A program made the position numbers and the translations under genes. Under the pieces are notes generated by a model that saw only the letters and a program-made list of their open reading frames with translations, made no database searches and was not told the origin of the DNA. A stretch of 64,000 nt of DNA, from the NCBI RefSeq assembly GCF_010183535.1, contig NC_071328.1:3906001-3970000 (forward strand). The letters are read 5' to 3'. The stretch is from Caenorhabditis remanei (Eukaryota > Nematoda > Chromadorea > Rhabditida > Rhabditidae). Of this stretch, positions 10,802-21,827 are shown piece by piece. Within the stretch, counting starts at the first letter, position 1; each line of letters opens with the position of its first letter.

Positions 10802-11384
10802 TACTTTCAGATGCTTAAAGTTATTTTCAGAGCATTATTCATTGACTCCGTTCATAGTTTTTTATATCGCATTTTTTATAAAATAAAAATTACATCCACT
10901 GATTGCATTACATGTTGCCATGAACTGAAGCGCACTTTATCAGTGACTAGGAGTTTTGAAGTTCAGATAATCTGAAGCCCTTAGTATCATAACTTCAAAC
11001 ATTTATTTTTTGAACATTTTCCCATAAATTGAGTCTAGATCACAAGCTTGTAAATGAAAGCTGTGCACTCTCTGCAAACTAATACACAATTTAAAAAAAC
11101 ACAATTTTTTTTCAATTTTTTTTTTCTCAGGAAATAGTGCCTAGGTGGTTTTTTTTTAATTAGTGCACCCAATAATCAGAAATTAATTCATTCCTCACGG
11201 TTTTCTCTTGTTATCTTACGGTGGTCAAACACTGCAGTCAGAACTTAAAAGGTACCACGTAGTTACTAGTTTTCAAACGTTTCAAAAGAAAAGACAACAT
11301 TTTGAAGTTTCTGATATTCGATAGAGCGCATTTGCTAGACGTACGAATACAAAATAAATCTCAAAAATCTCTTCATTCTCTAAT
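10802..11384. other. Intergenic, AT-rich
   Basis: Contains a possible poly(A) signal for the pseudogene (AAAATAAAAAT near 10880) and homopolymer T/A runs at 11090-11160. No gene or structured RNA seen. Confidence 0.4.
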
Positions 11385-11427
11385 AAAAAGTCAAATGATA
11401 ATGCTTTTCTTCTTTCGAGCCCTTTTC

Positions 11428-12713
11428 CTAATGATTGATATTCTGAACAGCTGGACGTTTCCAGAGTGGAAATATCTCAGAACGGCCAGTCTCCGGATGA
11501 ATGAAACGGTACGAGTGGTAGCAACGGACGAGGTCGGAGAGGCGGCGGAACTGAAAAAGTCTGTGGGTGTGTCTGTTTATCCGGATGTCTTACCAATTGA
11601 GTATGCTGTTTGTTGATGATTACAGTCCACCACATGCTGTTATTTTCGGTAAGAACTTGTTGAACACGGAAGTTGAACACCTGAATGAAAACACTAATCT
11701 CAAAAAGTTGCAATGAAGCGTACTTACCTGATCCTCACTATTTCGATAGCAAATGAATAATGGAATACTCATCGCAACTTCAGATCTTTGCGGCTCTTTC
11801 GCAATACGATAATACAGAATAAAGTCACTGAGACGTGTCAGATTCGCCGCCTCTTTCTTGTTTAGAACTCCTTTATAATGTTCTTCGAGATTCGGTTCGA
11901 CAATTGTCGCAGCGATATTCAAGTTGGCTGGAATCGAGCGAGAGTCCGAACCGAGAGTCAACAAGTGACTATCACTGGTACGGGCGGTCATATTTGTTGA
12001 GCGCATCGAGCCTGAAGAGTTGGAAGCAGTGCTCGAGGCAAGACTATACATCTCCTCGCTTCGGGCAGAGTTGCTGCTCAGATTGTCGAATGTCGTGTTG
12101 GAGATTGAGTTGATTGGCGGGCGGTGTTGGCTTCCGTATCCGAGGCTGTAAAAAAATCATCGGTAAATCCGCTCTAGTGGAGTGGAATGGCAAGGTTTCG
12201 GTGGGGCGCAATTGTCACAGAACTATTTTAAAACTTATGCATTACAGTTCTTACAACTGCGCTCCACTGAAATGTCCTTGAAAAATGTCTCTTTTTCTCT
12301 GAGTCTCTCAATTTTCACACATTTTTCATCGGTTCCGTTAGGGCGCGGTTGTAAAAAGCGCACCGTGCTAATTCTCTCCGGTAGTCTGATTTCGTTGTCA
12401 AAACTAGTTTTCAAGTTCAAAAATTCCTTAATTTAGCAAAAAAACCTAGCAAGTGCGCTCCAATGCAACAAAACGTCGTTGCAATTACGGTGGAGCGCGA
12501 TTGTCACAACGCAATGGAATTTTCTGAAAACCTATGGATAACTTTTATGAGATGCACATCAAGAAGTTTTTTTTAATTTGAAAGTTCTGTGGCTGCAACT
12601 GCGCTCCACCGAACATTCATTTAAGCTCCTTCTCAATAGAGCGCATTTCCCTACCTTTTAGTAGATAATCCATCGACCGGGTTGATCAGCTTTTTATTGC
12701 CACTTGGTCTCAT
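11428..12713 (-). CDS. Short SH2-domain protein with atypical phosphotyrosine pocket
   Basis: Four exons on the minus strand, 12713-12655, 12145-11728, 11680-11594 and 11550-11428, code 228 residues. Residues 1-100 are Ser/Thr/Asn-rich and probably disordered. An SH2 domain spans about 107-205: [16 protein letters not shown], then SDFILYYR, a central sheet with [26 protein letters not shown] and [13 protein letters not shown], where the last corresponds to the usual F.sL.eLV.hY. SH2 domains bind phosphotyrosine through the Arg of FLVR. Here the aligned position is Tyr131, with an Arg two residues on, so binding may be altered or lost. There is no kinase or other catalytic domain. Intron 1 (12146-12654) carries two repeats. 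Exon 1 is supported by matching splice phase and an in-frame Met only. Confidence 0.8.
12245..12371. repeat. MITE family A copy (GCGCTCCACCGAAA inverted repeat) in SH2 intron 1
   Basis: Left arm TTCTTACAACTGCGCTCCA and right arm GGGCGCGGTTGTAAAAAGCG are inverted repeats around a core with TCTCTTTTTCTCTGAGTCTC. A related, more decayed copy with the same arms spans about 12486-12612. Confidence 0.75.
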
Positions 12714-13157
12714 TTGAAAACCGGTTTATTCTTCGTCTCGGTTTCGAGTTGTACAAAATTGAGAACTGATTGAATCAATCGATAATCGAATGAATTTTTT
12801 TATTTGAGGGAGGGAAGGTTGTCACGTGGAATTCAAGTTTAGGGAAATTATAAAAACTAACTGAAATGTTTATTTGTGACTTATTTGGATTACTGTAACT
12901 ACAGTAACCCTGGCACCAGATAGGAAAAAATCACTTGCTTGAGAGGCAATTGCGCTTTACCGAACCTCTTGAAATCATTGAGGAGAATGATTAGATGTAC
13001 AGTAGAGCGTGTTTTCTGAAGTTTGATAGAGAAAATACAGAAAAATTATTACGTGAACTCTTACGTGGTTCCATTTAAATATGTGCGAAAGACGGTTTCA
13101 AAAAACAAAATCAGTTTAGTTTTCTCTACTCGATACTGGATAACAGTTGGGATAAAA
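12714..13157. other. Divergent intergenic region, SH2 gene and 284-residue gene
   Basis: No gene seen. Contains AT-rich sequence and an ACTGTAACTACAGTAACC inverted motif near 12893-12910. The two flanking genes are transcribed away from each other, so promoters of both should be here. No TTTCAG acceptor is obvious directly before either ATG. Confidence 0.45.
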
Positions 13158-15437
13158 ATGAGTCGCGAGCAGCTTGAAACGGTAATGAGAACTCTCTCTC
13201 TTGAAATTTCCAGAATATTCTAATTCCAGGCGTTCTCGGAAACAATTGAAAAGATTCTGGAAGTCGCTGGCAACACAACAGCCACATTCCTCCCGATTCT
13301 TGGTGGAAAATCGATTGAATTAACGATTTCTGGAATAGAAGATTATCTGAAAATGATGAAAGAGTTACAACAAGAATACGAGAGACCGCTGACAAACTGT
13401 CCAATGTCTCCGAATGATTCAATGCTTATTCATCGGAATCGACTCGCGAGATCTTCCAAATCTCGCTTCACTTTTCTTCGTTCCTCTCCAGAAGGTGCAC
13501 GTTGTGATGTCTCACCGATGGATATCGATCGTCCCAATCATTCTCATATCGAAGCGATTCTCGAGGAATCTACAATTCTTGATCCGAGTGTTCTCATGGA
13601 TGAAACTACTGTTAGTTTGCAGAACAGTACAGTACCGGCTAAAAATATATCATATTTTGCCTTTTTAGTTGAAAATGCCCAACTTTGAGATGGTGTCATA
13701 GTAAATCTGATTGACACAGCTAGTAGGTTTTCAATGATTCAAACAAATCAAATCTAGATCTTCATTTTTGTACTTGACAACTTTCTGATAGCTCCGCCCA
13801 CTTTTGATATAGGCGCCTTTCAAGACAGCCTGTCCCCTAAGGTTTACTGTCTTTAAAGGCGCATATCTCAAAAGTGGGCGGAGCTATCAAAAAGTTGTCA
13901 ACTACAAAAATGAAGATCTAGATTTGATCTACATAACCATAACTTATTTTGAGTTATGCAGTAACAGTGAAAGCCGTGACGGGATCTCAAAGTCAGTTAT
14001 GCGAAAAATGCTTGCCAATGCGCCGACGACACGCCAGCTGTCTTAAATGACCATAACTCTCTAGGGAGTGTCCCTACAAAAAAATGGTCAACTACAAAAA
14101 TAATGTGCTATTTTTGGTCTCTCTCTAACCCATACAAAATTGAGTTTATCGGACAAACAGATCACTCCGAAATACACTGACAAAGTTGGTCAATTTCCAC
14201 TAAAAACAGCCAAAGTTGATAACCTTTTGAGCGGTACTGTAGCTGGTGCGCCTGTAGCGCGTCTCACATTCTACAACCCAATTTCAGCATCAACGTGGCT
14301 TCCTGGCAGATGTTAGTGATATGAATGGAACCGTCCGTTCTCGTAATCCAAGTTTTAATTTCAATTACATTTCGCCCGTTTCCACTGATAAATCTACTCG
14401 TCGTTCAACAATCTCCATCCGACCAATTAACACTACAATCGACTTCGATGCGGACGTTTCGTCGATTCATGAAACCTCTCGGACCCATTCTCGCACCAGA
14501 TCTCGGATTCACGCTGGACATGATGAGGATCAATCGATTCTTGTGATGAATGCTGATGAGATGCGGACTCCGTTAGTTTTAGTCATTTTTGAGGGTCTTA
14601 GAAAACATGATATCCATCAAAAAATGTTTTAGTTGTCAACTTTTTTGTAGAATTCTTCCCTGGGTTACTGTAGGTGCGCTCTCTTTCAAGGTCTGGGTAC
14701 GGTACTTGCAAGAGCTACAGTAACCCAGAGAGGGATTTCACTAAAAAGTGACTCCGCCCTTTTTTAAGATTTGTGATGTGCGCTTTGGTCAGTGTAGTGT
14801 GTAGTCTATTACTGTTGAAACGGTGGTCAGTGTAAAATCGACCAACTTTGAGAACCCGTCATAGCATCCCTTTCGTCCTATATTGTCAAATTTACATTTA
14901 TCTTGTAGATCAAATCAAGCGCTTCATTTTTGTAGTGGATAACTTTTTGATAGCTCCGCCCACTTTTGAGTTACGCGCCTTTAAAGATTGCTTCTTGGCG
15001 TCTCCCCCATCCTTCTGTTTGTCTTAAAGACACGCGTATCTCAAAAATGTGCGGAGCTATCAAAAAGTTGTCCACTTCAAAAATGAAGCGCTTGATTCGA
15101 TCTTTATACACACAAAAAATTAGGACCATCGCTCTTTTTACGGTTTCGTAAGACACTCTTAAAGTTTACTGTTTCCAATAGAGCAGATGATTTTCCATTT
15201 AAAAAAACCTGAAATTCCAGACGCGCCTACAATAATACAATTGACCTGACAGGTTCTGATGTAACACCGATTAGTTTGAAGTTGTGGAATGTAAAACTTC
15301 GTCCAGGAAGTAATCGAAAAGTGAGTTGTCTTGGTGAGAAAAACCCAGAAACTTTTTATAAATAATTTCAGATTGACAACGAAATCAGAAATGAGATCCA
15401 AAGACAATTGGCTCGTGATACTGTTTTGAATCAATGA
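13158..15437 (+). CDS. Nematode protein of unknown function, 284 residues
   Basis: Five exons, 13158-13181, 13230-13610, 14288-14571, 15221-15320 and 15372-15437, code 284 residues; all phases agree. AATAAA lies at 15455-15460, 18 nt after the stop. I do not recognise the protein. The first 75 residues look helical (EQLETAFSETIEKILEV, then GIEDYLKMMKELQQEYERP). The middle is Ser/Arg-rich and probably disordered (SRSSKSRFTF, THSRTRSRIH). The tail is short and charged (NEIRNEIQRQLARDT). No signal peptide, membrane segment or catalytic motif is seen. Introns 2 and 3 (13611-14287 and 14572-15220) are enlarged by family B palindromes, while the exons are clean, which supports the exon calls. Confidence 0.75.
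13747..13928. repeat. MITE family B palindrome (GATAGCTCCGCCCAC arms) in intron 2
   Basis: Left arm AGATCTTCATTTTTGTA, then GACAACTTTCTGATAGCTCC; right arm is its inverted copy (GGAGCTATCAAAAAGTTGTC, then TACAAAAATGAAGATCT). The short centre is tip-to-tip TTTAAAG sequence. The arms carry CTCCGCCCAC. Confidence 0.85.
14905..15105. repeat. MITE family B palindrome in intron 3
   Basis: Same family as 13747-13928: GATAGCTCCGCCCACTTTTG in the left arm and the inverted copy ending GATTCGATC on the right. The arms are diverged at several positions. Confidence 0.85.
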
Positions 15438-15460
15438 GAACTCTGGGATTTGACAATAAA

Positions 15461-16110
15461 TTTGACAACATTTAGTAACAAAATGTGTTTATTTTTGTGT
15501 TGATTGTTATGGAATTGGTCATAATATAGAAAATTCTAGAAGCTGCAATTTTCAGTTTCCAGTTGCAAATGGCAGACTTTGAGAGTAACTCCGTTGCTTG
15601 TTGTTGCATGATTCTCATTTTTTGTGAATATAGAGATCTAACCTAGAACTCCATTTTTGCAGTTGACAACTTTTTTGTACAAGCACTCCCAGGGTTACTG
15701 TAGATATCGCAAGCGTTGGGACACAGGAGAGCGCTTGGTTCGCAGAGCAGTGCAAGGCGTAAGGACGTGAAAACGCGCTCTGTCGCACAGCGGTTGGCAT
15801 GGTGCCATAAAAGACTTGGCTGAGTGCCAAATTCAAGTTTAGCGTTTGTTTGTCGTATCTTTCAATAAAAAACGAGACTCGCGAGACAAATTGAAATATT
15901 TTCGTTGCCCTGTGTACCTGTAACAAACTTCCATCAGAAATTGTATCAATCCAAAACGCTCTGCTAACAAACACTAATTCTGTGTCACTTGTCTTCCCAG
16001 AAGTGATTCCGAGCGAATCGATATTTTCCGACACGTCGTCCTTCTATTGTTCTCTTTTCTCCTTTTTCTTCTTCTTTTTCCTTTACCGTATTTTCAAAGT
16101 TTAATTTTCC
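15461..16110. other. Intergenic region upstream of the plus-strand F-box gene
   Basis: Holds a decayed family B half (about 15628-15700, TTTTTGCAGTTGACAACTTT) and a pyrimidine-rich run at 16040-16100 that ends in the trans-splice acceptor TTTTCCAG at 16112. The minus-strand frame at 15615-16034 has no recognisable domain and I do not call it. Confidence 0.45.
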
Positions 16111-16123
16111 AGAAGATTTCTCA

Positions 16124-18388
16124 ATGAAATTTCTAAAATTTCCCTTCGTGGTCCAACAGGAAATACTCCGTTTCCTAGACCTGAATCTAGTCTTCAATCT
16201 GTCTTTGTTGTCATCCAAAATGAGTCGATTAACTCATTCATGTGTATTCAAAGGGATCAAAATGATTTGCTTTGATACCACGGGCCCTCACTTTAACTTC
16301 TCTGCAATCACAGAAAATGATGAAGTATTGGGTATCGTAATGATCCGTCCACGCAGAGAATTGAGGGCTGAAAACAAGCGAAATGCGAGATTTTCTGGAT
16401 CTGATGTGTTGCATTGGTGAGTTTTTAAATCTCCTGGAAAGTTCTTGAAATTTTGAAACTGCATGATGCACCCTAGCTCCATCGAAATCCAAAAGTGCTT
16501 ATTCTACAAAATTGTCAGTTCATTAGAGCGCGATTGCAGTTGAAAGTTGGTTTTTGTCAGCAAATAGGAGTCACTTATGCAAAAATGCTCTCGAGGGTCC
16601 GCACATTTTTGAGAAGACGCGGAGCAAGATTAGTTTTGTTTCAAATTTTGATCTTGAGATATTAGCTCGGCACGCTTCTTACAACCGCGCTCCACCGAAA
16701 TCCCCTTGAAAAATGTCTCTTTTTCTCTGAGTCTCTCAGTTTCGCACACAATTTTCTATCGTTACGGTAGAGCTCGGTTGTGAGACGCATGTCGCGCTAA
16801 TAGAACAAAGCTTTAAAACTTTTTTCATTACGGAAGAGCGCGAGTGTAAGAAATCTGTTTCTAAATAATATTCATTGCCATTTTCCAGTGTCGACCCAAC
16901 AACCAACTACACGACAATCCTTCTGAAACAGTCTCCTCATGAGCCAATTGTGAGAAAAGTCCATGACCACGTGGCAGCAATTTTCGGAAAACAGTTGCCC
17001 TACTGGATCTCATCTCACACAAATTCTCAGGATAAGTTGTTTATTCCGAGTTATATAACACCAGAGAGAGTATCGGTGGAAGTGAAATCAGAGAAAGATG
17101 CGATTAAATTTGATGACTGGATTCAGATGATCCCCCAACCAAACCACATTACAGTCATCGCTTCAGCTGCAATTACAGTCTGGGATAACCCAAAATTTCA
17201 CAGGGCTCAAACATTGAATATGATGAATCCTAACTTCACAACACAAGAGATTTTACCTAGATTCAAGGGAAAATACTTGGTGTTGAATCGTGCGAAATGT
17301 TCGGATCTTCATGTTATGGAGTTTCTTGACGATTGGCAAACTAATAAAGGATATCAAAATATAAAGTTGGTGGATATATTCTTGCAAGTTACCACTGCTT
17401 TTGAACAAGCAAGAATTCGAGAATTGTTCGAGATCGAGGAATTGGCGGATGGGAAGGAATCCTTGGCTTTCAGATACCCCACAGAGTAAGTTTTTTTGTA
17501 ATTTCAGGTGTCACCTACGGTCCCGATTTTTTGTGAGTACATAGATCAAACCTAGATCTGCATTTTCGTAGTTGACAACTTTTTGATAGCTCCGCCCTTT
17601 TTTAAGATACGCGCTTTTAAGACATACAGAAGGAAGGTTAAGACTCAAGTGGGCGGAGCTATCAAAAAGTTGTCAACTACAAAAATGAAGTTCTTTGATT
17701 TGATCTACAAAATAAATGTAAATTTAACAAAATAGGATGAAAGTGGATGTTATGACATGCTCTCAAAGTTGGTCGATTTCACACTGACCACCTTTTCTAC
17801 AGTGACAAACTACAAGGCGCACATCGCATTTCTGAAAAGTGGGCGCAGTTACTTTTTAGTGGAATCCCTCCCTGGATTACGGTAGCTTTCGCCGAACCCC
17901 AGACCTTGAAAAATCGCGAGACGGTATTCAGTTTCTTCTGAGACCTACAGTAACCTAGGGAAGAGTTCTACAAAAAAGTTGTAAACTACATAATTAAAGA
18001 TCATGTTTTGTTTTACATTTTTGTAGTTGTCCGTGGGTTACTGTAGTTCTGTAAAGTTACCAAATCTTTTCTATCAAGTTGTAGTCTTCCGTCGCTTGAT
18101 CTACAGTATCCCAGGACTGGGTTCAACTAAAATGTGATCAATTATATAAATCATGAACACCCTCTCGATAATAACTATTCCCAACAAACCAATCAAAATA
18201 CTTGCAGAGAGTGCTCTCAAATCAACGCATTCCAAAAGGAGTACTCACATCGAGAGTATATTGTCAGAGAATCCGACGGAGTTGTTGCATCCATCTTCTT
18301 AAATGCCAAGCGATTCGAGTTTGTTGTTCACGATTTCAATCAGGAGGAGATGAGGGGAGAAATGGAAGATGTTGCAATTGAAAACTGA
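16124..18388 (+). CDS. F-box/FBA_2 protein (fbxb-like)
   Basis: Three exons, 16124-16416, 16889-17485 and 18208-18388, code 356 residues. The start is fixed by TTTTCCAG ending at 16112. The N-terminus MKFLKFPFVVQQEILRFLD, then NLSLLSSKMS, is the degenerate nematode F-box that binds SKP-1 in SCF ubiquitin ligases. The C-terminal half carries an FBA_2/FTH-type domain (EILPRFKGKYLVLNRAKCSD, VMEFLDDWQTN), presumed to choose the substrate. Exon phases equal those of the other F-box genes in this window, so the family is homologous throughout. Intron 1 contains a family A MITE and intron 2 a family B palindrome. The protein is diverged from the 52.8-57.9 kb cluster. Its substrate is unknown. The last exon was chosen by phase and by similarity of its end to family members (YIVRESDGVVASIFL). 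Confidence 0.85.
16662..16800. repeat. MITE family A copy in intron 1 of F-box gene
   Basis: TTAGCTCGGCACGCTTCTTA at the left and its imperfect inverse ending GTCGCGCTAA at the right, with ACCGCGCTCCACCGAAAT arms and a core with AATGTCTCTTTTTCTCTGAG. Confidence 0.85.
17540..17708. repeat. MITE family B palindrome in intron 2 of F-box gene
   Basis: GATCAAACCTAGATCTGC, then TTTTGATAGCTCCGCCC, with the inverted arm GGGCGGAGCTATCAAAAAGT to 17708. Outer sequence to about 17780 (CTCAAAGTTGGTCGATTT) fits the longer form of the element. Confidence 0.85.
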
Positions 18389-18957
18389 ATCGAAACGGAT
18401 CGAATTTATTGCAATCAATTTTTATTAACATTATGCAACAATTCAGCCCATCGAAAAATGTGACTGTATAAACCAATATATTTGAACCCTCTCTCACAAT
18501 ACTATGTTACCCTCACTGTGCACTTGCTGTTTATGTTCTTGATCTAATATCTTTTACGACTCTTGAAGTCGTAATAAACAATAAACAATGGACTATGCAA
18601 ACTTAATTTCATTCGAGTCATAATGAATGTTTTGCTTCCCAAGTATTCATGATTTTGACTTTCTGCGACAAATTGAATATATTCATTCGGCGAGATGCGA
18701 TGATATTCCATTTTCCCTCAATAGGAAGATTAACTACAGTAACCAAAAATGTAATAATCGCGATTTTTATAGAGCTGTAGAGTAAAAGTACGAATGAGAT
18801 GTTTGAAATAGGATAACAAATTACTCTTAAAAAGAGAGCAAGAGAACAAGAAAATAGTACAAACATCGGATAAACAGTTCGATCTTTTGAGGTGCCGGAG
18901 TCAAGTTAAATAGATGAGATTATAGTATTAATACTTTAATTGGTTTTAAATAAGGAC
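18389..18957. other. Convergent intergenic region between two F-box genes
   Basis: AT-rich 3' flanks of the plus-strand gene (TGA at 18386-18388) and the minus-strand gene (stop at 18958). No gene seen. The minus-strand frame at 18618-18866 is hydrophobic low-complexity sequence and is not called. Confidence 0.4.
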
Positions 18958-20693
18958 TCATGACTTGAGACATTTTTCGAGGAACTCGTTCTCCGTCAGA
19001 TCCCAGATTCCTATCGAAAATTTTTCCTCGTTGAGAAGAACCGACGCGACACGTTGATCATGATCTCGAACCACGTAGCTATTTGAAACAAAACTGTGAG
19101 AAAAAAAGTCGTTCGGATCGAGATTATATCTGAAATAAATGGTAATTGGAATTATTACTGGAGCTGAATAAATATACACGATCTTCAATGATGATCACAA
19201 TGACATTTCGCTGTTTTTATTTTAAAAATACAAATTTACAGATGTTTCTTTTTATTTTTTTTAATACAGGAATACATCCTCTGAAACTCACCTCCTTTTG
19301 TAATGAAACTCTGGAGCATTGTTTTCTGACGATAACTCTCTTATTCCAATCGAGTTTTCGATTTCAATCCGATTGGAAAGATCAAAACGTTGATTGAAAC
19401 TCACAACCAAAACTTCTAAACTCTCGGATCCCTCATTGGATTTCCATCTATTCACAAATTCGATAAGCCGAGAAATCTCGAGTTTAGAACTGCTCAGAAA
19501 CGCTTGAATTCCAGTGAATCTACGAAAAATATCGGACAGCAATTCTGAATTGAACCCTTCATGAACATCTATTGCTTTCATTCCGTACAGTTTCGAATTT
19601 TCGTCCAACCGCCCATTTATCGGTGATAACACTTGCAGAAAATCTTGATTGGGCGACTCGGAGCAGAAAGAGTCAACAATCTTTCCATTAATTGTTGGAT
19701 AGGCCCATACGCGACTCGATCTAATATTGTGGAGTCTTGGAATACTATCCCCATCATAAAGAGAAAACATATCCACTCGATATTCTTTTTCATTTCCAAA
19801 CAAATCACTTGTATGATTTTGAATGGCTTCGAGTGCTGAATCAGTGCACGCCACGTCAGCGTCGACTTCGGAGCACGTTTTGTATATGAGATTAACACCT
19901 GGAGACCCAGGAGGGAGGAAATGCCTGAAAAAGGACGAATGAAGATGAGTTCAGAATTGATTGTTTTCTATAGATCATGTTTGTTTTCTATAGATCATGA
20001 CATTTCTATCTAATCTCCTGATTTTGAAGAATATTATATGTGATTATTAGCTTAGAAGAAACACAGACGTTAGTCTATGGCTTCTCTGTACTGTATTCTC
20101 TCTCACTTGTGGTCTAATACACCAACTTCGACATCATAAATCTTCAAATTATCGAAAAATGTTCAATTACAAAAATGTAGTCCTAAAGGATCTGTTTTAA
20201 CAACGAAAAGGTCGTTTCAGATTCTGTGGAACTTTCTTGAATATTGCTACTTCCAATGATATCAAAAAGTAGGTAACTATTGTTTATGCCAAAACAAAAA
20301 TACTACCACTTTTCTATAATCTTAAATCAAGTTTTACTCAAGTTTGCGATTTTTTCTGGTACCTATGTGATATGTGTTATAGACTTACCCAAATCCAACA
20401 TCTGCTCCGGATATAGTAATCGTACACAAACGTTTTACTGCTGAATTTGTTGGATACATTTCGAAAATGACTTCGACAGTTCCATCGAAGTACACTGCCT
20501 CAATGCAAATCATGCTCCTGATTTGAAAATGAAAATATTTAATTTTGTTAAATCGAACGGTTTGTCTTGATTCAATACAATTTTTCATTCTTTTTGAGCA
20601 CAAAGAAAGTAAAAAAATACTTTGAAGGTCCATAGAATCGAGTATATGCTTTTGAATGAGATATGGCAAGCAGAACAGCTTCATGGGTTCCAT
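18958..20693 (-). CDS. F-box/FBA_2 protein, parent-type of the 10.1 kb pseudogene
   Basis: Three exons on the minus strand, 20693-20389, 19924-19292 and 19129-18958, code 369 residues. A TACAG acceptor ends one nt before the ATG; a second ATG nine nt on gives the family's usual MKLF start. The F-box is residues 1-45 (MKLFCLPYLIQKHILDSMD, then LLSLCSKRM). The FBA_2 domain lies near 215-300 (IFRRFTGIQAFLSSSKLE, LIEFVNRWKSN). The final exon ends with YVVRDHDQRVASVLLNEEK and WDLTENEFLEKC. By family it should be an SCF substrate adaptor; its substrate is unknown. The plus-strand remnant at 10117-10801 is a close paralogue. Intron 1 contains a perfect tandem duplication of about 18 bp near 19962-19998. 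Confidence 0.87.
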
Positions 20694-21827
20694 TCTGTAA
20701 TTTAAAAAACGTTTAGAATAACATTTTGACTTTTTCAAGAGCATTATTAATTGGCGAACCCGAAAGCTATATGAGAATATTCAATAATTTTGAAAACAAT
20801 TTTAGAAAATGAAAAGTCAAACTTAAAAAATATAAACAAGAAGAGAAGTCCAGAAGAAATTAATTGTATTATTGTTGAATTAAAATAGTAAATGGTTCGA
20901 AACGAGATCAATACTTTTGTCAACAATCCACCCATTGTCTCCTTGTTTCCCACGAAGAGCTAATGTATCTGTTAATCGTTGTTCTCAATCCATCTGTCTC
21001 ACACCTTCTGTTGACGGCAGGACGTCTAGGAATCAAAAAGATTGGAAACAAGCCGTTTAGAACCCAGGGTAATTGTGGGTGAATAAGAATAGGGATCTCA
21101 CAAGGGAAGGCCTCCAGATCACCGTGGAGTTATGGGCATTTTTCACCGAAAAAGGCAACATTTAATATAATTATGAGCGGAACTTCCGACTTCCGCCATC
21201 CGGCTTCCTTTTTCGAAAATATTACTTCCGCACAGCTCTGCTTTATGCATATGTGTTGCGAGATCGACGACACTAAAAATAAGTTTAAATGTCAAAATAA
21301 AACAATGATTGCTTCTATAAAAGTTTGTTTTGTGTTAACCTTTAGAATTTTCCGAATCTTTGGAAAATCATGAGTAACTCTTGTCTGAAATTCCTTTTTC
21401 AGATATGCTTATACACGCAGTTTCTAAAAGAATCGTTCCAGAATTCATTTGAAAATCTTGAAATTGATTTTTTATCGGAATGATATAGAGACATAAAATT
21501 GGAAGAAAATCGAGAGTTGTGACAAAAAGCGACAAAAAGGAAAATGGGAAAAAATGTTGATTCTATGGGGAAATATGGGGGGAGGGAAGGGAAATACAAT
21601 CAACCCGTTACCACTTTTTTCGCGAATTTAAATTTAAAGTTCAAATTTTTACAAAATAGATTTGATTTGAAAGAAAAAAATAATAAAAACTACTCCAATT
21701 GACTTTAAAAAAATTAAAAAGAGAGAAAGCTGTTTGATATAAGTAGACGTTTTTTGGTCAGTGTCATTATGAAACAAATTATGATACATTATGATGATAG
21801 AGGGTGTTTCATACCAAACGAAGACGG
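20694..21827. other. Gene-free stretch between F-box gene and phosphatase gene
   Basis: AT-rich with no supported gene. The minus-strand frame at 20747-20953 is hydrophobic AT-rich sequence. Purine-rich sequence occurs near 21560-21600. The 3' UTR of the phosphatase should lie at 21700-21827, though no canonical AATAAA is seen close to its stop. Confidence 0.4.
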
